Shown: positions 1 to 7,399 of the stretch, in pieces
Layout of the letters: each line of letters starts with the position of its first letter
Numbering within the stretch: the first letter of the stretch is position 1
NCBI GenBank assembly: GCA_964538565.1
Contig: CAZIGW010000075.1
Location: 1-8,431, forward strand
Source of the DNA: CAYVBN01 sp964538565
GTDB taxonomy: Bacteria; Pseudomonadota; Alphaproteobacteria; Rhizobiales; Xanthobacteraceae
DNA: 8,431 nt
Reading direction: 5' to 3'
The notes under the pieces: generated by a model
The model's database searches: none
The model's input: only the letters and a program-made list of their open reading frames with translations
Told to the model about the DNA's origin: nothing
Position numbers and translations under genes: made by a program

Positions 1-1389
<1,389 letters not shown>

Positions 1390-1497
1390 CGTGCCCTCCC
1401 GCGATTCTGCGATGCACTATGGCGCGCTGCTCCCGCGAAGGGAACCGCCCCGTCGTCGGCCGCCGACTGCATCGGACAACCACCGGAGCGAACGGCG

Positions 1498-1523
1498 GGA
1501 ACCGCCGCGCCAAGCTCCGCGTT
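1498..1523 (+). promoter_or_regulatory. Candidate EcfG (general stress sigma factor) promoter for the DUF1236 gene
   Basis: The sequence reads GGAACC (1498-1503), 16 bases, CGTT (1520-1523). This matches the known alphaproteobacterial EcfG/PhyR-dependent consensus GGAAC-N16/17-CGTT. It would start transcription near 1530 and give a leader of about 55 bases before the ATG at 1586. The -35 element lies in a perfect hairpin, CGGCGG-GAA-CCGCCG (1493-1507). On the opposite strand the same DNA reads GGAAC-N17-GGTT, one base from consensus, so weak divergent activity toward mccB is possible. A 10-base direct repeat of GGGAACCGCC lies at 1440-1449 and 1497-1506, but the upstream copy has no CGTT at the right distance. 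The call rests on motif and position only. Confidence 0.6.
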
Positions 1524-1585
1524 CCTGCTGCTCGACCGACCATGGGTCGCCACGGAGGGAACTGAAGGAACGAGGAGGTTGAAGA

Positions 1586-2464
1586 ATGAAAAACCGTCTG
1601 CTGATATCCGCAGCTGCCATCGCCCTCATGGCCGGCGCCGGATTTGCATCCGCCCAGGGCATGAAACAAAGTCCGTCCGGCAGTTCGCCCGGCGGCTCTA
1701 TGAGTTCCGGCAGCACGTCCGGCTCCTCCGGCGCGGCGGGCAGCGAGTCCCGCCACAACGGAAGCTCCACGTCCGGCAGCGCGGCCTCGGAGAAAAAGAA
1801 CGGCAACGCGGCCTCCGAGAGCAAGAGCCGAAGCAGCCAGACCACGGGCCAGGGCAGCGAACAGAAGCACAACGGGATGAGCGGCGCCAACGAGCGCAGC
1901 CGCACGTCCGGTCAGGGTGCCGAGGAGCGCAACGAGCGCAGCAAGAGCAAGACGACCGGGCAGGCTTCGGAAAAGAACAAGCCGAACGCATCCGAAAAGA
2001 ACAAGTCGAGCACCACCGGTCAGAACCAGCTCAACGAGCGCTCGCGCAGCGGCACGACCGGCCAGGGCAACCGGATGGAGGAACGCAACGAGCGCTCCGG
2101 CCAGGGCAACCGCATGGAGCAACGCAACGAACGCTCCGGCCAGATGCAGCGCGAGGAGCGTGAAGGCGGTCGCGCCACCACCGGCCAGGGCGCGCGTGGG
2201 GCGAACGTGACGTTGTCGTCCGAGCAGCGCACGAAGATCAAGGAGACGGTCATTCACGAACGCAACGCGCCGCGCGTTTCGCACGTCGACTTCGACGTTC
2301 GCGTCGGCACCGTCGTCCCGCGATCGGTCCACCTCGTGCGGCTGCCGCAAAGCGTGCTGGAGATCGAGCCGTCGTGGCGCGGCTACGAGTACTTCCTGGT
2401 CGGCGACCAGATCGTGATCGTGGAGCCGGGCACGCTGCGCATCGTGGCGGTGATTCCCGCCTGA
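1586..2464 (+). CDS. Secreted low-complexity repeat protein with C-terminal DUF1236-like domain
   Basis: The product is a 292-residue exported protein of unknown function. Residues 1-23 form a signal peptide (MKNRLLI, a hydrophobic Ala-rich core, then ASA before Gln24). Residues 24-80 are Ser/Gly-rich. Residues 80-205 are highly charged and polar, with repeated TTGQ or TSGQ units interleaved with NERS and SEKNK elements, and are predicted to be disordered. Residues 208-292 form a compact domain. Its end, with PSWRGYEYFLVGDQIVIVEP (residues 262-281) and a closing IVAVIPA, resembles DUF1236, a family of exported proteins common in Hyphomicrobiales. The start is well supported: GAGGAGG at 1572-1578 lies seven bases before the ATG. 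An EcfG-like promoter upstream suggests stress induction. Rapid change is likely in the repeat part, since it contains a 39-base tandem duplication. Export and repeat content are seen directly; the domain name is from memory of the family. Confidence 0.88.
   Translation: MKNRLLISAAAIALMAGAGFASAQGMKQSPSGSSPGGSMSSGSTSGSSGAAGSESRHNGSSTSGSAASEKKNGNAASESKSRSSQTTGQGSEQKHNGMSGANERSRTSGQGAEERNERSKSKTTGQASEKNKPNASEKNKSSTTGQNQLNERSRSGTTGQGNRMEERNERSGQGNRMEQRNERSGQMQREEREGGRATTGQGARGANVTLSSEQRTKIKETVIHERNAPRVSHVDFDVRVGTVVPRSVHLVRLPQSVLEIEPSWRGYEYFLVGDQIVIVEPGTLRIVAVIPA
2060..2137 (+). repeat. 39-base in-frame tandem duplication in the DUF1236 gene
   Basis: Two adjacent 39-base copies, 2060-2098 and 2099-2137, differ at three positions. 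They encode GQGNRMEERNERS and GQGNRMEQRNERS. A third, decayed copy beginning GGCCAGATGCAG follows at 2138. Because 39 is a multiple of three, copy number can change by slippage or unequal exchange without breaking the frame. Confidence 0.9.
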
Positions 2465-2487
2465 CGACCGGACGAGGTCCGCGGAAG

Positions 2488-2515
2488 CGGCCGGGGCGAT
2501 CCTCCGCCCCGACCG
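2488..2515 (+). terminator. Hairpin downstream of the DUF1236 gene, possible terminator
   Basis: An 11-base arm (2488-2498, CGGCCGGGGCG) pairs with 2505-2515 (CGCCCCGACCG) across a six-base loop, with a single mismatch. It lies 23 bases after the stop codon at 2464. There is no T tract behind it (TTGGCG follows), so it may act as a weak or factor-assisted terminator, or only protect the 3' end. Confidence 0.5.
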
Positions 2516-2544
2516 TTGGCGTTCCGGGCCAAAACTGATCTGAT
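2516..2544 (+). promoter_or_regulatory. Weak candidate sigma-70 promoter for the NUDIX gene
   Basis: TTGGCG (2516-2521) and TCTGAT (2539-2544) are 17 bases apart, and each matches four of six consensus bases. The predicted transcript would start near 2551, inside the palindrome at 2546-2559, leaving a leader of about 24 bases. At this match level a chance occurrence cannot be excluded. Confidence 0.3.
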
Positions 2545-2545
2545 G

Positions 2546-2559
2546 GATGCGATCGCATC
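2546..2559. promoter_or_regulatory. 14-base perfect palindrome upstream of the NUDIX gene
   Basis: GATGCGATCGCATC is a perfect 14-base palindrome ending 15 bases before the NUDIX start codon, and it overlaps the predicted transcription start. That is a usual place for a repressor operator. It contains the octamer GCGATCGC, which can be abundant in some genomes for unrelated reasons. No binding protein is implied by anything else in the window. Confidence 0.35.
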
Positions 2560-2574
2560 GGGCCCCGGTTCCGC

Positions 2575-3042
2575 ATGTCACGCAGAGGTCAGGTCAGCGC
2601 TGGTCTCCTCGCCTTCCGGCGAGCGAAGAACGGTCCGGAAATCCTGCTCGTGCACCCGGGTGGGCCGTATTGGGCCAGGAAGGACGCGGCGTCGTGGTCG
2701 ATCCCGAAAGGGCTCGTGGAATCGGAAGACCTTCTCGCCTGCGCCAGGCGTGAATTCACCGAAGAGACGGGCCTGGTGCCCGAAGGACCGTTCGAGCCGC
2801 TCGCGCCCGTCAGGCAGACGAACGGAAAGATCGTCCATGCCTTCAGCTTCGAGGCGGATCTCGACCTGTCCGGGTTTGTCAGCAACCACTTCGAGATGGA
2901 ATGGCCTCCCCGCTCCGGTCATCGGCAGAGTTTTCCGGAAGCCGACCGCATCGCCTATTTCGACCTGCAAACCGCGCGCCAGAAGATCCACCGCTACCAG
3001 CGGCCGCTCATCGAGGAGCTCGTCCGGAAGCTGCAGGCCTGA
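2575..3042 (+). CDS. NUDIX hydrolase (COG4119-type predicted NTP pyrophosphohydrolase)
   Basis: The product is a 155-residue cytoplasmic NUDIX hydrolase, expected to cleave a nucleoside diphosphate linked to another group (X) with divalent metal ions; the actual substrate is unknown. The NUDIX box spans residues 46-67 and ends REFTEETGL, with metal-binding Glu60, Glu63 and Glu64. The spacing from Gly46 to the first Glu (Glu51) is four residues instead of the canonical five. Family-specific segments flank it: LLVHPGGPYWARKD (24-37), WSIPKG (41-46), EMEWPPRSG (107-115) and FPEADRIAYFD (120-130). These match the COG4119 group I know from proteobacteria, and the full length is as expected. The ATG at 2575 fits the family N terminus (QVSAGLLAFRR), but no clear ribosome binding site precedes it. 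The gene converges on the ABC operon and is probably transcribed alone. Confidence 0.9.
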   Translation: MSRRGQVSAGLLAFRRAKNGPEILLVHPGGPYWARKDAASWSIPKGLVESEDLLACARREFTEETGLVPEGPFEPLAPVRQTNGKIVHAFSFEADLDLSGFVSNHFEMEWPPRSGHRQSFPEADRIAYFDLQTARQKIHRYQRPLIEELVRKLQA

Positions 3043-3048
3043 CAGGAA

Positions 3049-3083
3049 AAGAGCCCGGTCCGGGCGCCCCGGGCCGGGCTCTT
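3049..3083. terminator. Strong bidirectional terminator between the NUDIX gene and the ABC operon
   Basis: Arms AAGAGCCCGGTCCGGG (3049-3064) and CCCGGGCCGGGCTCTT (3068-3083) pair over 16 positions, the only imperfection being one T/G pair (a G-U wobble in RNA), with a three-base loop. Read leftward the stem is followed by TTTT, giving a good intrinsic terminator for the ABC operon. Read rightward only two T residues close the stem. It fills most of the 57-base gap between the two convergent stop codons. Confidence 0.85.
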
Positions 3084-3099
3084 GCCTGGAGGCTCTGCG

Positions 3100-4062
3100 T
3101 TACGCCCGGACTTCCTGGCGCTGGAACACCACGTAGCCCGCGACGAACAGCACGATGGTCCCGGCGATGAGTCCGACGGCCTGCGGCCAGGCGAGCATCA
3201 GGCTTTCGCCGAGCGGCAGCGGAGCGCCGACCACCGCCCCTTGCAGCTGGCTCAGGAACACCGGTCCCAGCGCGCGGGTGGAGGGCGAGAGAATCGCCAG
3301 CACCACCTCGGCATAGAGCGTGTTGGGAGACAGCCGTTCGAGCGCCTGTCGCCACTCGAGCGTGGGCAGACTCGGGATGCCGAGCAGCTGCGAGCGGATG
3401 TCCGGCGGAGCGATCAGCTCCGCGACGGCGGGTGAGAGCATCGGCCACAGGACGGTGAGGAACAGCCAGATGCCGAGAGCCACGAGGGCGGCCGTGGCCG
3501 GCGAGCGGAACACGATCGACAGCAGCATCGCCATCGCAAGCCACACGCCCGCGTACGCCAGGGTCATCGCCAGGAACGTGAGCGAGCGCGCGATCTCTTC
3601 GCCGCCGGGCGGGACGCCGAGCAGCAGGACGCCGAAGCCGACCACCAGCAACCAGAGGCAAAGGAGGTTGATGGCGAGCGTCGCGAGGCCGGCGAGAAAC
3701 TTGCCCGCCAGCAGCGCGTCCCGGTAGATCGGCTGCGCCAGGATGCGCGACATCGTGCGCCGGTTGTGCTCGCCGTTGATGGCATCGAAGCCAAGCCCGA
3801 TCGCCATCAGCGGAATCAGGAATCCGAGGATGGCGACGAACGAGGGCAGCGGCGCCCGATCGACGGTGAACAGCTTGAGCAGGAGGAACGGGTCCTCCGC
3901 GGTCGTCTCCTTGAGGTTGGCGATGGCGGTATAGACCGACGCGCCGGCCGTCAGGATGATCAGCAGTTCGAGCACCAGCATCCGCGCGCTCGACATGTGG
4001 TCGGCCAGTTCCTTGAGCACGACCGTTCCGAGCCCCTGCCAGGGAGAGCCTTCACGCCGCAT
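3100..4062 (-). CDS. ABC-2 type transporter permease (NosY-like, COG1277)
   Basis: The product is a 320-residue inner-membrane subunit of an ABC-2 transporter. About six hydrophobic helices can be seen, near residues 27-47, 73-93, 120-148, 161-185, 189-210 and 295-313. After helix 2 comes the loop GFDAINGEHNRRTM, continuing to QPIYRDALLAGK (residues 91-121), a segment typical of NosY-like permeases. A long extracytoplasmic loop (about 211-294) lies before the last helix. The start ATG at 4062 overlaps the end of the ATPase gene by 11 bases and has its own AGGGGG site six bases upstream (4069-4074), so translation is probably coupled. It is the last gene of the operon, ending at the strong hairpin. 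Its partner is the ATPase just upstream. The substrate is unknown; no copper or nitrous oxide reductase genes are present to support a true NosY role. Confidence 0.9.
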   Translation of the reverse strand: MRREGSPWQGLGTVVLKELADHMSSARMLVLELLIILTAGASVYTAIANLKETTAEDPFLLLKLFTVDRAPLPSFVAILGFLIPLMAIGLGFDAINGEHNRRTMSRILAQPIYRDALLAGKFLAGLATLAINLLCLWLLVVGFGVLLLGVPPGGEEIARSLTFLAMTLAYAGVWLAMAMLLSIVFRSPATAALVALGIWLFLTVLWPMLSPAVAELIAPPDIRSQLLGIPSLPTLEWRQALERLSPNTLYAEVVLAILSPSTRALGPVFLSQLQGAVVGAPLPLGESLMLAWPQAVGLIAGTIVLFVAGYVVFQRQEVRA

Positions 4063-5026
4063 CGCGCACCCCCTGCCGCTCGGGCGCCTGGTTCTGGAAG
4101 AAGCGCGTGTAGATCGCCTCGAGGCTCGGTTCCTCGACCGAGAGGCGGTGCAGGGCGCCGTCCGCGGCGACGACCGCGCGCGCCGCCTCCGGCCGCACGT
4201 CGCGGTCGGCGGTGAGGCGGTAGCGGTCTTCCCCGACCCGTTCCACCGCGGTCACCCCGGGCACGGCGCGCAGCCGGGATTCGAGTTCGGTCTTGGGAGC
4301 GGGCACCGCCTCGACCTCGACGACGAACCCGCCGCCGAGCACCTGCCGAGCCAGATCGGGCACCGTGCCGAGCAACACGATGCGGCCCGACTGGAACAGC
4401 GCCACGCGATCGCAGATCCGCTGCACCTGGTCGAGCAGGTGCGAGGACAGGAGCACCGTGACGCCTTCGGCCTTGAGCGAGCGGATCATGTCGAGAAACT
4501 CGACCGTCGACTGCGGGTCGAGACCCGAGGTCGGCTCGTCCAGGATGGCGATCTCGGCCTTCTTCATCAGGATCTCGGCGAGCCCGAGCCGCTGGCGCAT
4601 GCCGCGCGAGAACGTCGACACGTTTCGCTCGGCGACGTCCGCGAGGCGCACGCGCGCGAGCGACTCGGCGACGCGCGTCTGCCGCTCGCCCGCCGGAATC
4701 CCCATCAACCGCGCCGTGTAGGCGAGGTTCTCCCGCGCGGTGAGGTGATCGTAGAACCCCACCATGTCGGGCAGGTAGCCGACGCGGCGCTTGACCGCGA
4801 GCGGTTCGCGCGCCGGATTGTGGCCGAGCACCTGGACGTCTCCGCCCGACACCTCGGTCAGCCCGAGCATCATCAGGATGGTCGTGGTCTTGCCCGCCCC
4901 GTTGGGGCCGAGCAGCCCGAAGATCTCGCCGCGTTCGACCGTGAAGTCGATCGCGTCGACGACCCTCGTCCTGCCGTAGCGCTTGGTCAGCGCGCGGGCG
5001 GTGATGACCGGAGATCGTTCGCTCAT
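4052..5026 (-). CDS. ABC transporter ATP-binding protein (NosF/CcmA-like)
   Basis: The product is a 324-residue ATPase that powers the permease encoded after it. Visible motifs are Walker A GPNGAGKTT (residues 40-48), a Q-loop position in GYLPD (83-87) where Asp stands in place of Gln, signature FSRGM (139-143), Walker B IAILDE (159-164), D-loop SGLDP (167-171) and H-loop His196. Residues about 220-324 form the C-terminal extension common in exporters of this type, ending in EPSLEAIYTRFF. The frame is open further upstream to 5290, but the start at 5026 is preferred: its ATG overlaps the TGA of the NEW3 gene (ATGA, 5023-5026), the protein then begins at the family N terminus, and the upstream part only shadows the NEW3 gene. 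A weak GAGG lies 11 bases upstream, so coupling to the previous gene is likely. Confidence 0.93.
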   Translation of the reverse strand: MSERSPVITARALTKRYGRTRVVDAIDFTVERGEIFGLLGPNGAGKTTTILMMLGLTEVSGGDVQVLGHNPAREPLAVKRRVGYLPDMVGFYDHLTARENLAYTARLMGIPAGERQTRVAESLARVRLADVAERNVSTFSRGMRQRLGLAEILMKKAEIAILDEPTSGLDPQSTVEFLDMIRSLKAEGVTVLLSSHLLDQVQRICDRVALFQSGRIVLLGTVPDLARQVLGGGFVVEVEAVPAPKTELESRLRAVPGVTAVERVGEDRYRLTADRDVRPEAARAVVAADGALHRLSVEEPSLEAIYTRFFQNQAPERQGVRDAA

Positions 5027-6186
5027 CGCCGTCCGAACCTCACGACGGCGCCCACCAGGAACAGGACGGCGGCTGCGATGATGCCGGCGCCCGCGAAGCC
5101 CCACGCCGTCGAGGTGGTGACGGTGATGCGGAACTGCGAGGACGCGGTCTCCCCGCGCGAGGCGGCGCGCAGGGTCGCCATGTAGTCGCCGGCGAGCGAC
5201 TTCTCGGTCGGGGTGATCAGCGCCTGCACTTCCGCGTCCTTGCCGGGCGCGATGCGGTCGATCGTCTTCGGCTCGAACGAGATCTTCCAACCGCTCGGCG
5301 CGGAGCTCGAGAGCTCGACGTTGTCGGCCGGCGCGCTTCCGTCATTGGTAATGACGAGCGGCACCGAGCTCTGCTTGCCGGCTTCCGCCCGCGCGCTCAC
5401 GAGACCGTCGCGGCCGGACACCTGCAGTCGCGGCTGGCCGACGATTTCCATGCTGAGCTCGGTGGTCGCCTTGGCGTCCTCGGCCGAGACCGTCACCGCG
5501 ATCGGATAGCGGCCGGCGTCGACCGTCGAGGGCGGACGCACGTGCAGCTTCACGTCCTTCGACTGGCCGGCCTCGATCGGAATCGACGACAGCTCCTGGC
5601 TGCCGTACTGCTCGGTGAAGGACGTCTCGAAATTCTTCGGCGCATTGGCGACGAAGCTGACCGTGAGGTTGCGGCCGCTGTCGTTCTTGATGCTGAGCTG
5701 GTAGTCGAAGGTCGACTTCGGGCTGCCGCGCAGGGCGGGCAGCGACGGCTCGACCTTCAGTTTCGCCGGCAGCTCCTTGGCGAGAGTCACCGCCACCGGC
5801 AGCTCGACCTGGGTGCCCGCTCCCTTGGCGGCCACCGTGAGGGTCTGGGTCGCGCCGCTCGCGTTCGCCGGAATGTCGAGACGAAGCTGCAGCGACACGC
5901 TCGAATCGGTACCCGGCATGGCCGCCGCGACCGGCTGGCCGCCGCCGAGAATCGTCGCCGTCCAGCCGGCCGGCACACCGGAAATCGACAGCTGGAAGCG
6001 TTCGGGAGCCAAGCCGTAGTTCTGCAGGCGCAGCGGAATCGTCGCGGTCGTCCCGGGCCGGACGGAAACCGCCGGATAGTCGGTGAGCAGATAGAGCCCC
6101 TTCACGTCCTTCGGGGTATCGGCGAAGGCAGCCGGGGCAAGAAGGCTTAGAACAACAGGAAGGACAGCCAGAGCGGGGGCCCGCAT
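5023..6186 (-). CDS. Exported, membrane-anchored NEW3/Ig-like domain protein (COG1470-like)
   Basis: The product is a 387-residue envelope protein of unknown function and the first gene of the ABC operon. Residues 1-22 are a signal peptide (MRAPALAVLPVVLSLLAPAAFA). Three beta-rich units of about 105 residues follow (roughly 30-135, 143-250, 254-357). They share features such as 'L.NYG.AP' or 'ITNDGSAPADNV' and 'P.GW', typical of NEW3 or CARDB-like Ig folds. Residues 361-383 form a transmembrane helix, followed by the basic tail RFGRR. The body should therefore sit in the periplasm, anchored at its C terminus. The frame is open to 6396, but the ATG at 6186 is chosen because GAGGAG lies eight bases upstream (6195-6200) and the signal peptide starts there. 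The gene order with ATPase and permease suggests an accessory or substrate-presenting role; this is an inference from context. Confidence 0.88.
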   Translation of the reverse strand: MRAPALAVLPVVLSLLAPAAFADTPKDVKGLYLLTDYPAVSVRPGTTATIPLRLQNYGLAPERFQLSISGVPAGWTATILGGGQPVAAAMPGTDSSVSLQLRLDIPANASGATQTLTVAAKGAGTQVELPVAVTLAKELPAKLKVEPSLPALRGSPKSTFDYQLSIKNDSGRNLTVSFVANAPKNFETSFTEQYGSQELSSIPIEAGQSKDVKLHVRPPSTVDAGRYPIAVTVSAEDAKATTELSMEIVGQPRLQVSGRDGLVSARAEAGKQSSVPLVITNDGSAPADNVELSSSAPSGWKISFEPKTIDRIAPGKDAEVQALITPTEKSLAGDYMATLRAASRGETASSQFRITVTTSTAWGFAGAGIIAAAVLFLVGAVVRFGRR

Positions 6187-6203
6187 TGCGACATCTCCTC
6201 GGA

Positions 6204-6215
6204 CAACGCGCGTTG
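6204..6215. promoter_or_regulatory. 12-base palindrome in the leader of the NEW3-ABC operon
   Basis: CAACGCGCGTTG is a perfect palindrome four bases upstream of the ribosome binding site (6195-6200) of the first operon gene. It could be an operator or a short RNA hairpin near the start site. Nothing else in the sequence identifies a binding partner, and GC-rich palindromes of this size can occur by chance. Confidence 0.25.
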
Positions 6216-6350
6216 CTTTAGCAGAAATCGCCCCCTCCGCCGGTTCCGCGCGAAGGAGGGACCGTCGGATCGTCAGCTTATTTGCCGCGATCGGGGCGAA
6301 ATAGGAACCGGTTTTGGGAAATTTTTTGACCGGGTGCGCGGCAATGTCGC

Positions 6351-6378
6351 GGCGCGTTTTCCGCGCGCGAAAAGCGCC
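6351..6378 (-). terminator. Possible hairpin terminator after the Bug-type gene
   Basis: GGCGC (6351-6355) pairs with GCGCC (6374-6378), and after a one-base bulge TTTTC (6357-6361) pairs with GAAAA (6369-6373), leaving a seven-base loop. It sits about 30 bases beyond the stop codon of the leftward Bug gene. No T tract follows on the minus strand, so a terminator role is uncertain. The rest of 6187-6409 has an AT-rich patch (about 6300-6327) that may hold the NEW3 operon promoter, but I could not place convincing -35 and -10 boxes. Confidence 0.3.
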
Positions 6379-6409
6379 TGGTCCGCACCCCGACATTAAC
6401 CATCGGGCC

Positions 6410-7399
6410 TCATTGGACCTTGATGTGGGCCGCCTTGATCACCTTGCCCCACTTCTCGATCTCGACCTTGATCCGTGCCGCGAACTCGCCCGGCGTATCG
6501 GCGACCGGCTCGAATCCGAGCACGTCGAATCGCTCCCTGATCTCCGGCGTGGCCACGATGGCGGCGATCTCGCGATGCAGCCGCTCGACGATCTCCTTGG
6601 GGGTCCCGGCCGGCACCAGGATGCCCTGCATCGTGTCCGCTTCCTGGTCCTTGAGACCCGCCTCCTCCATGGTGGGGACGTCCGGCAGCGCCGACGTGCG
6701 CTTTCTGCTGGTCACGGCGAGGGCGCGCAAACGGCCTTCCTTGACGTGCGCGGTCGTCGGCGGCAGCGCCGTGAACGCGATCGGCGTGTGGCCGGCGACC
6801 GTCGACTGGATCGCGGGGCCGGCGCCGTTGAAGGGCACGTGCACGAGATCGAGCTTGAGCGACAGCTTGAACAGTTCGCCCGAGAGGTGCGGCGTCGTCC
6901 CGGTGCCGGCGGAGGCGAAGTTGTACTTGCCCGGGTTAGCCCGGATGAGATCGACGAGCTCCTTCACGCTCTTGGCCGGCACGGAGGGATTGACCACGAG
7001 CACGTTCGGGGAATCGCCGGCGATCGTCACCGGGGCGAAGTCCTTGTAGGGGTCGTACGGCACGCGCGTGTAGAGGCTCGGGTTCACCACGAAGCTCGAG
7101 GACACCACGAGGATCGTGTAACCGTCCGGCGCCGCCTTCGCGGCATTGGCCATGCCGATGTTGCCGCCGGCGCCCGCCTGGTTCTCGACGAAGAACTGCT
7201 TGCCGAGACGCTCCGTGAGCTTCTGCGCCAGGAGCCGCGCCATCACGTCCGTCGGACCGCCGGGCGCGAACGGCACGATCACTTTCACGGACCGCTCGGG
7301 GTAACCGGAAGCCGCGACGGCCGGCGCGTTCTGCGCCTGGCTGGCGCCGGCCGCCAGGATCGCGGCCACGAAAGCCAACGCACGGACAGTCCACTTCAT
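6410..7399 (-). CDS. Bug/TctC-family tripartite tricarboxylate transporter substrate-binding protein
   Basis: The product is a 329-residue periplasmic solute receptor, close to the usual 320-330 of the family. Residues 1-22 are a signal peptide (MKWTVRALAF, then ILAAGASQA before Gln23). The mature protein opens with YPERSVKVIVPFAPGGPTD (33-51), the ligand-loop segment of Bug proteins. ENQAGAGGNIG (72-82), a GTGTTPHLSGELF stretch (165-177), VHVPFNGAGPAIQ (186-198) and LPDVPTMEEAGL (238-249) follow. The family binds small carboxylates or related metabolites, and the ligand cannot be told here. The frame extends to 7456, but the ATG at 7399 has GGGGAGGA five bases upstream and begins the signal peptide. 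No TctA or TctB gene is in view, so it is an orphan receptor, as is common for this expanded family. It is probably transcribed alone. Confidence 0.95.
   Translation of the reverse strand: MKWTVRALAFVAAILAAGASQAQNAPAVAASGYPERSVKVIVPFAPGGPTDVMARLLAQKLTERLGKQFFVENQAGAGGNIGMANAAKAAPDGYTILVVSSSFVVNPSLYTRVPYDPYKDFAPVTIAGDSPNVLVVNPSVPAKSVKELVDLIRANPGKYNFASAGTGTTPHLSGELFKLSLKLDLVHVPFNGAGPAIQSTVAGHTPIAFTALPPTTAHVKEGRLRALAVTSRKRTSALPDVPTMEEAGLKDQEADTMQGILVPAGTPKEIVERLHREIAAIVATPEIRERFDVLGFEPVADTPGEFAARIKVEIEKWGKVIKAAHIKVQ

Noticed and set aside
1660..2205. The repeat-rich DUF1236 coding region as a CRISPR or non-coding repeat array
   Set aside because: The repeats are in frame, uneven in spacing and encode a continuous protein with signal peptide and folded end; there are no unique spacers between identical repeats.
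3100..5026. Naming the ATPase and permease nosF and nosY
   Set aside because: They resemble that family, but there is no nosZ, nosD or nosL gene in view and the partner is a NEW3 protein, so the specific names would overstate the role.
3956..5185. A 409-codon plus-strand frame opposite the ABC ATPase and permease
   Set aside because: High G+C genes often leave the complementary strand open. The translation is Arg/His-rich without motifs, and the minus-strand genes carry full ABC motifs.
5027..5290. An N-terminal extension of the ABC ATPase (open frame to 5290)
   Set aside because: The added 88 residues overlap the NEW3 gene, are Arg-rich and resemble no domain. The ATGA overlap at 5023-5026 and the family N terminus support the shorter start.
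6322..6327. T6 run taken as the tail of a rightward terminator
   Set aside because: No stable stem immediately precedes it and no rightward gene ends nearby.
6187..6396. An N-terminal extension of the NEW3 protein (open frame to 6396)
   Set aside because: It would bury the signal peptide inside the protein; the ATG at 6186 has a good GAGGAG site and starts the signal peptide directly.
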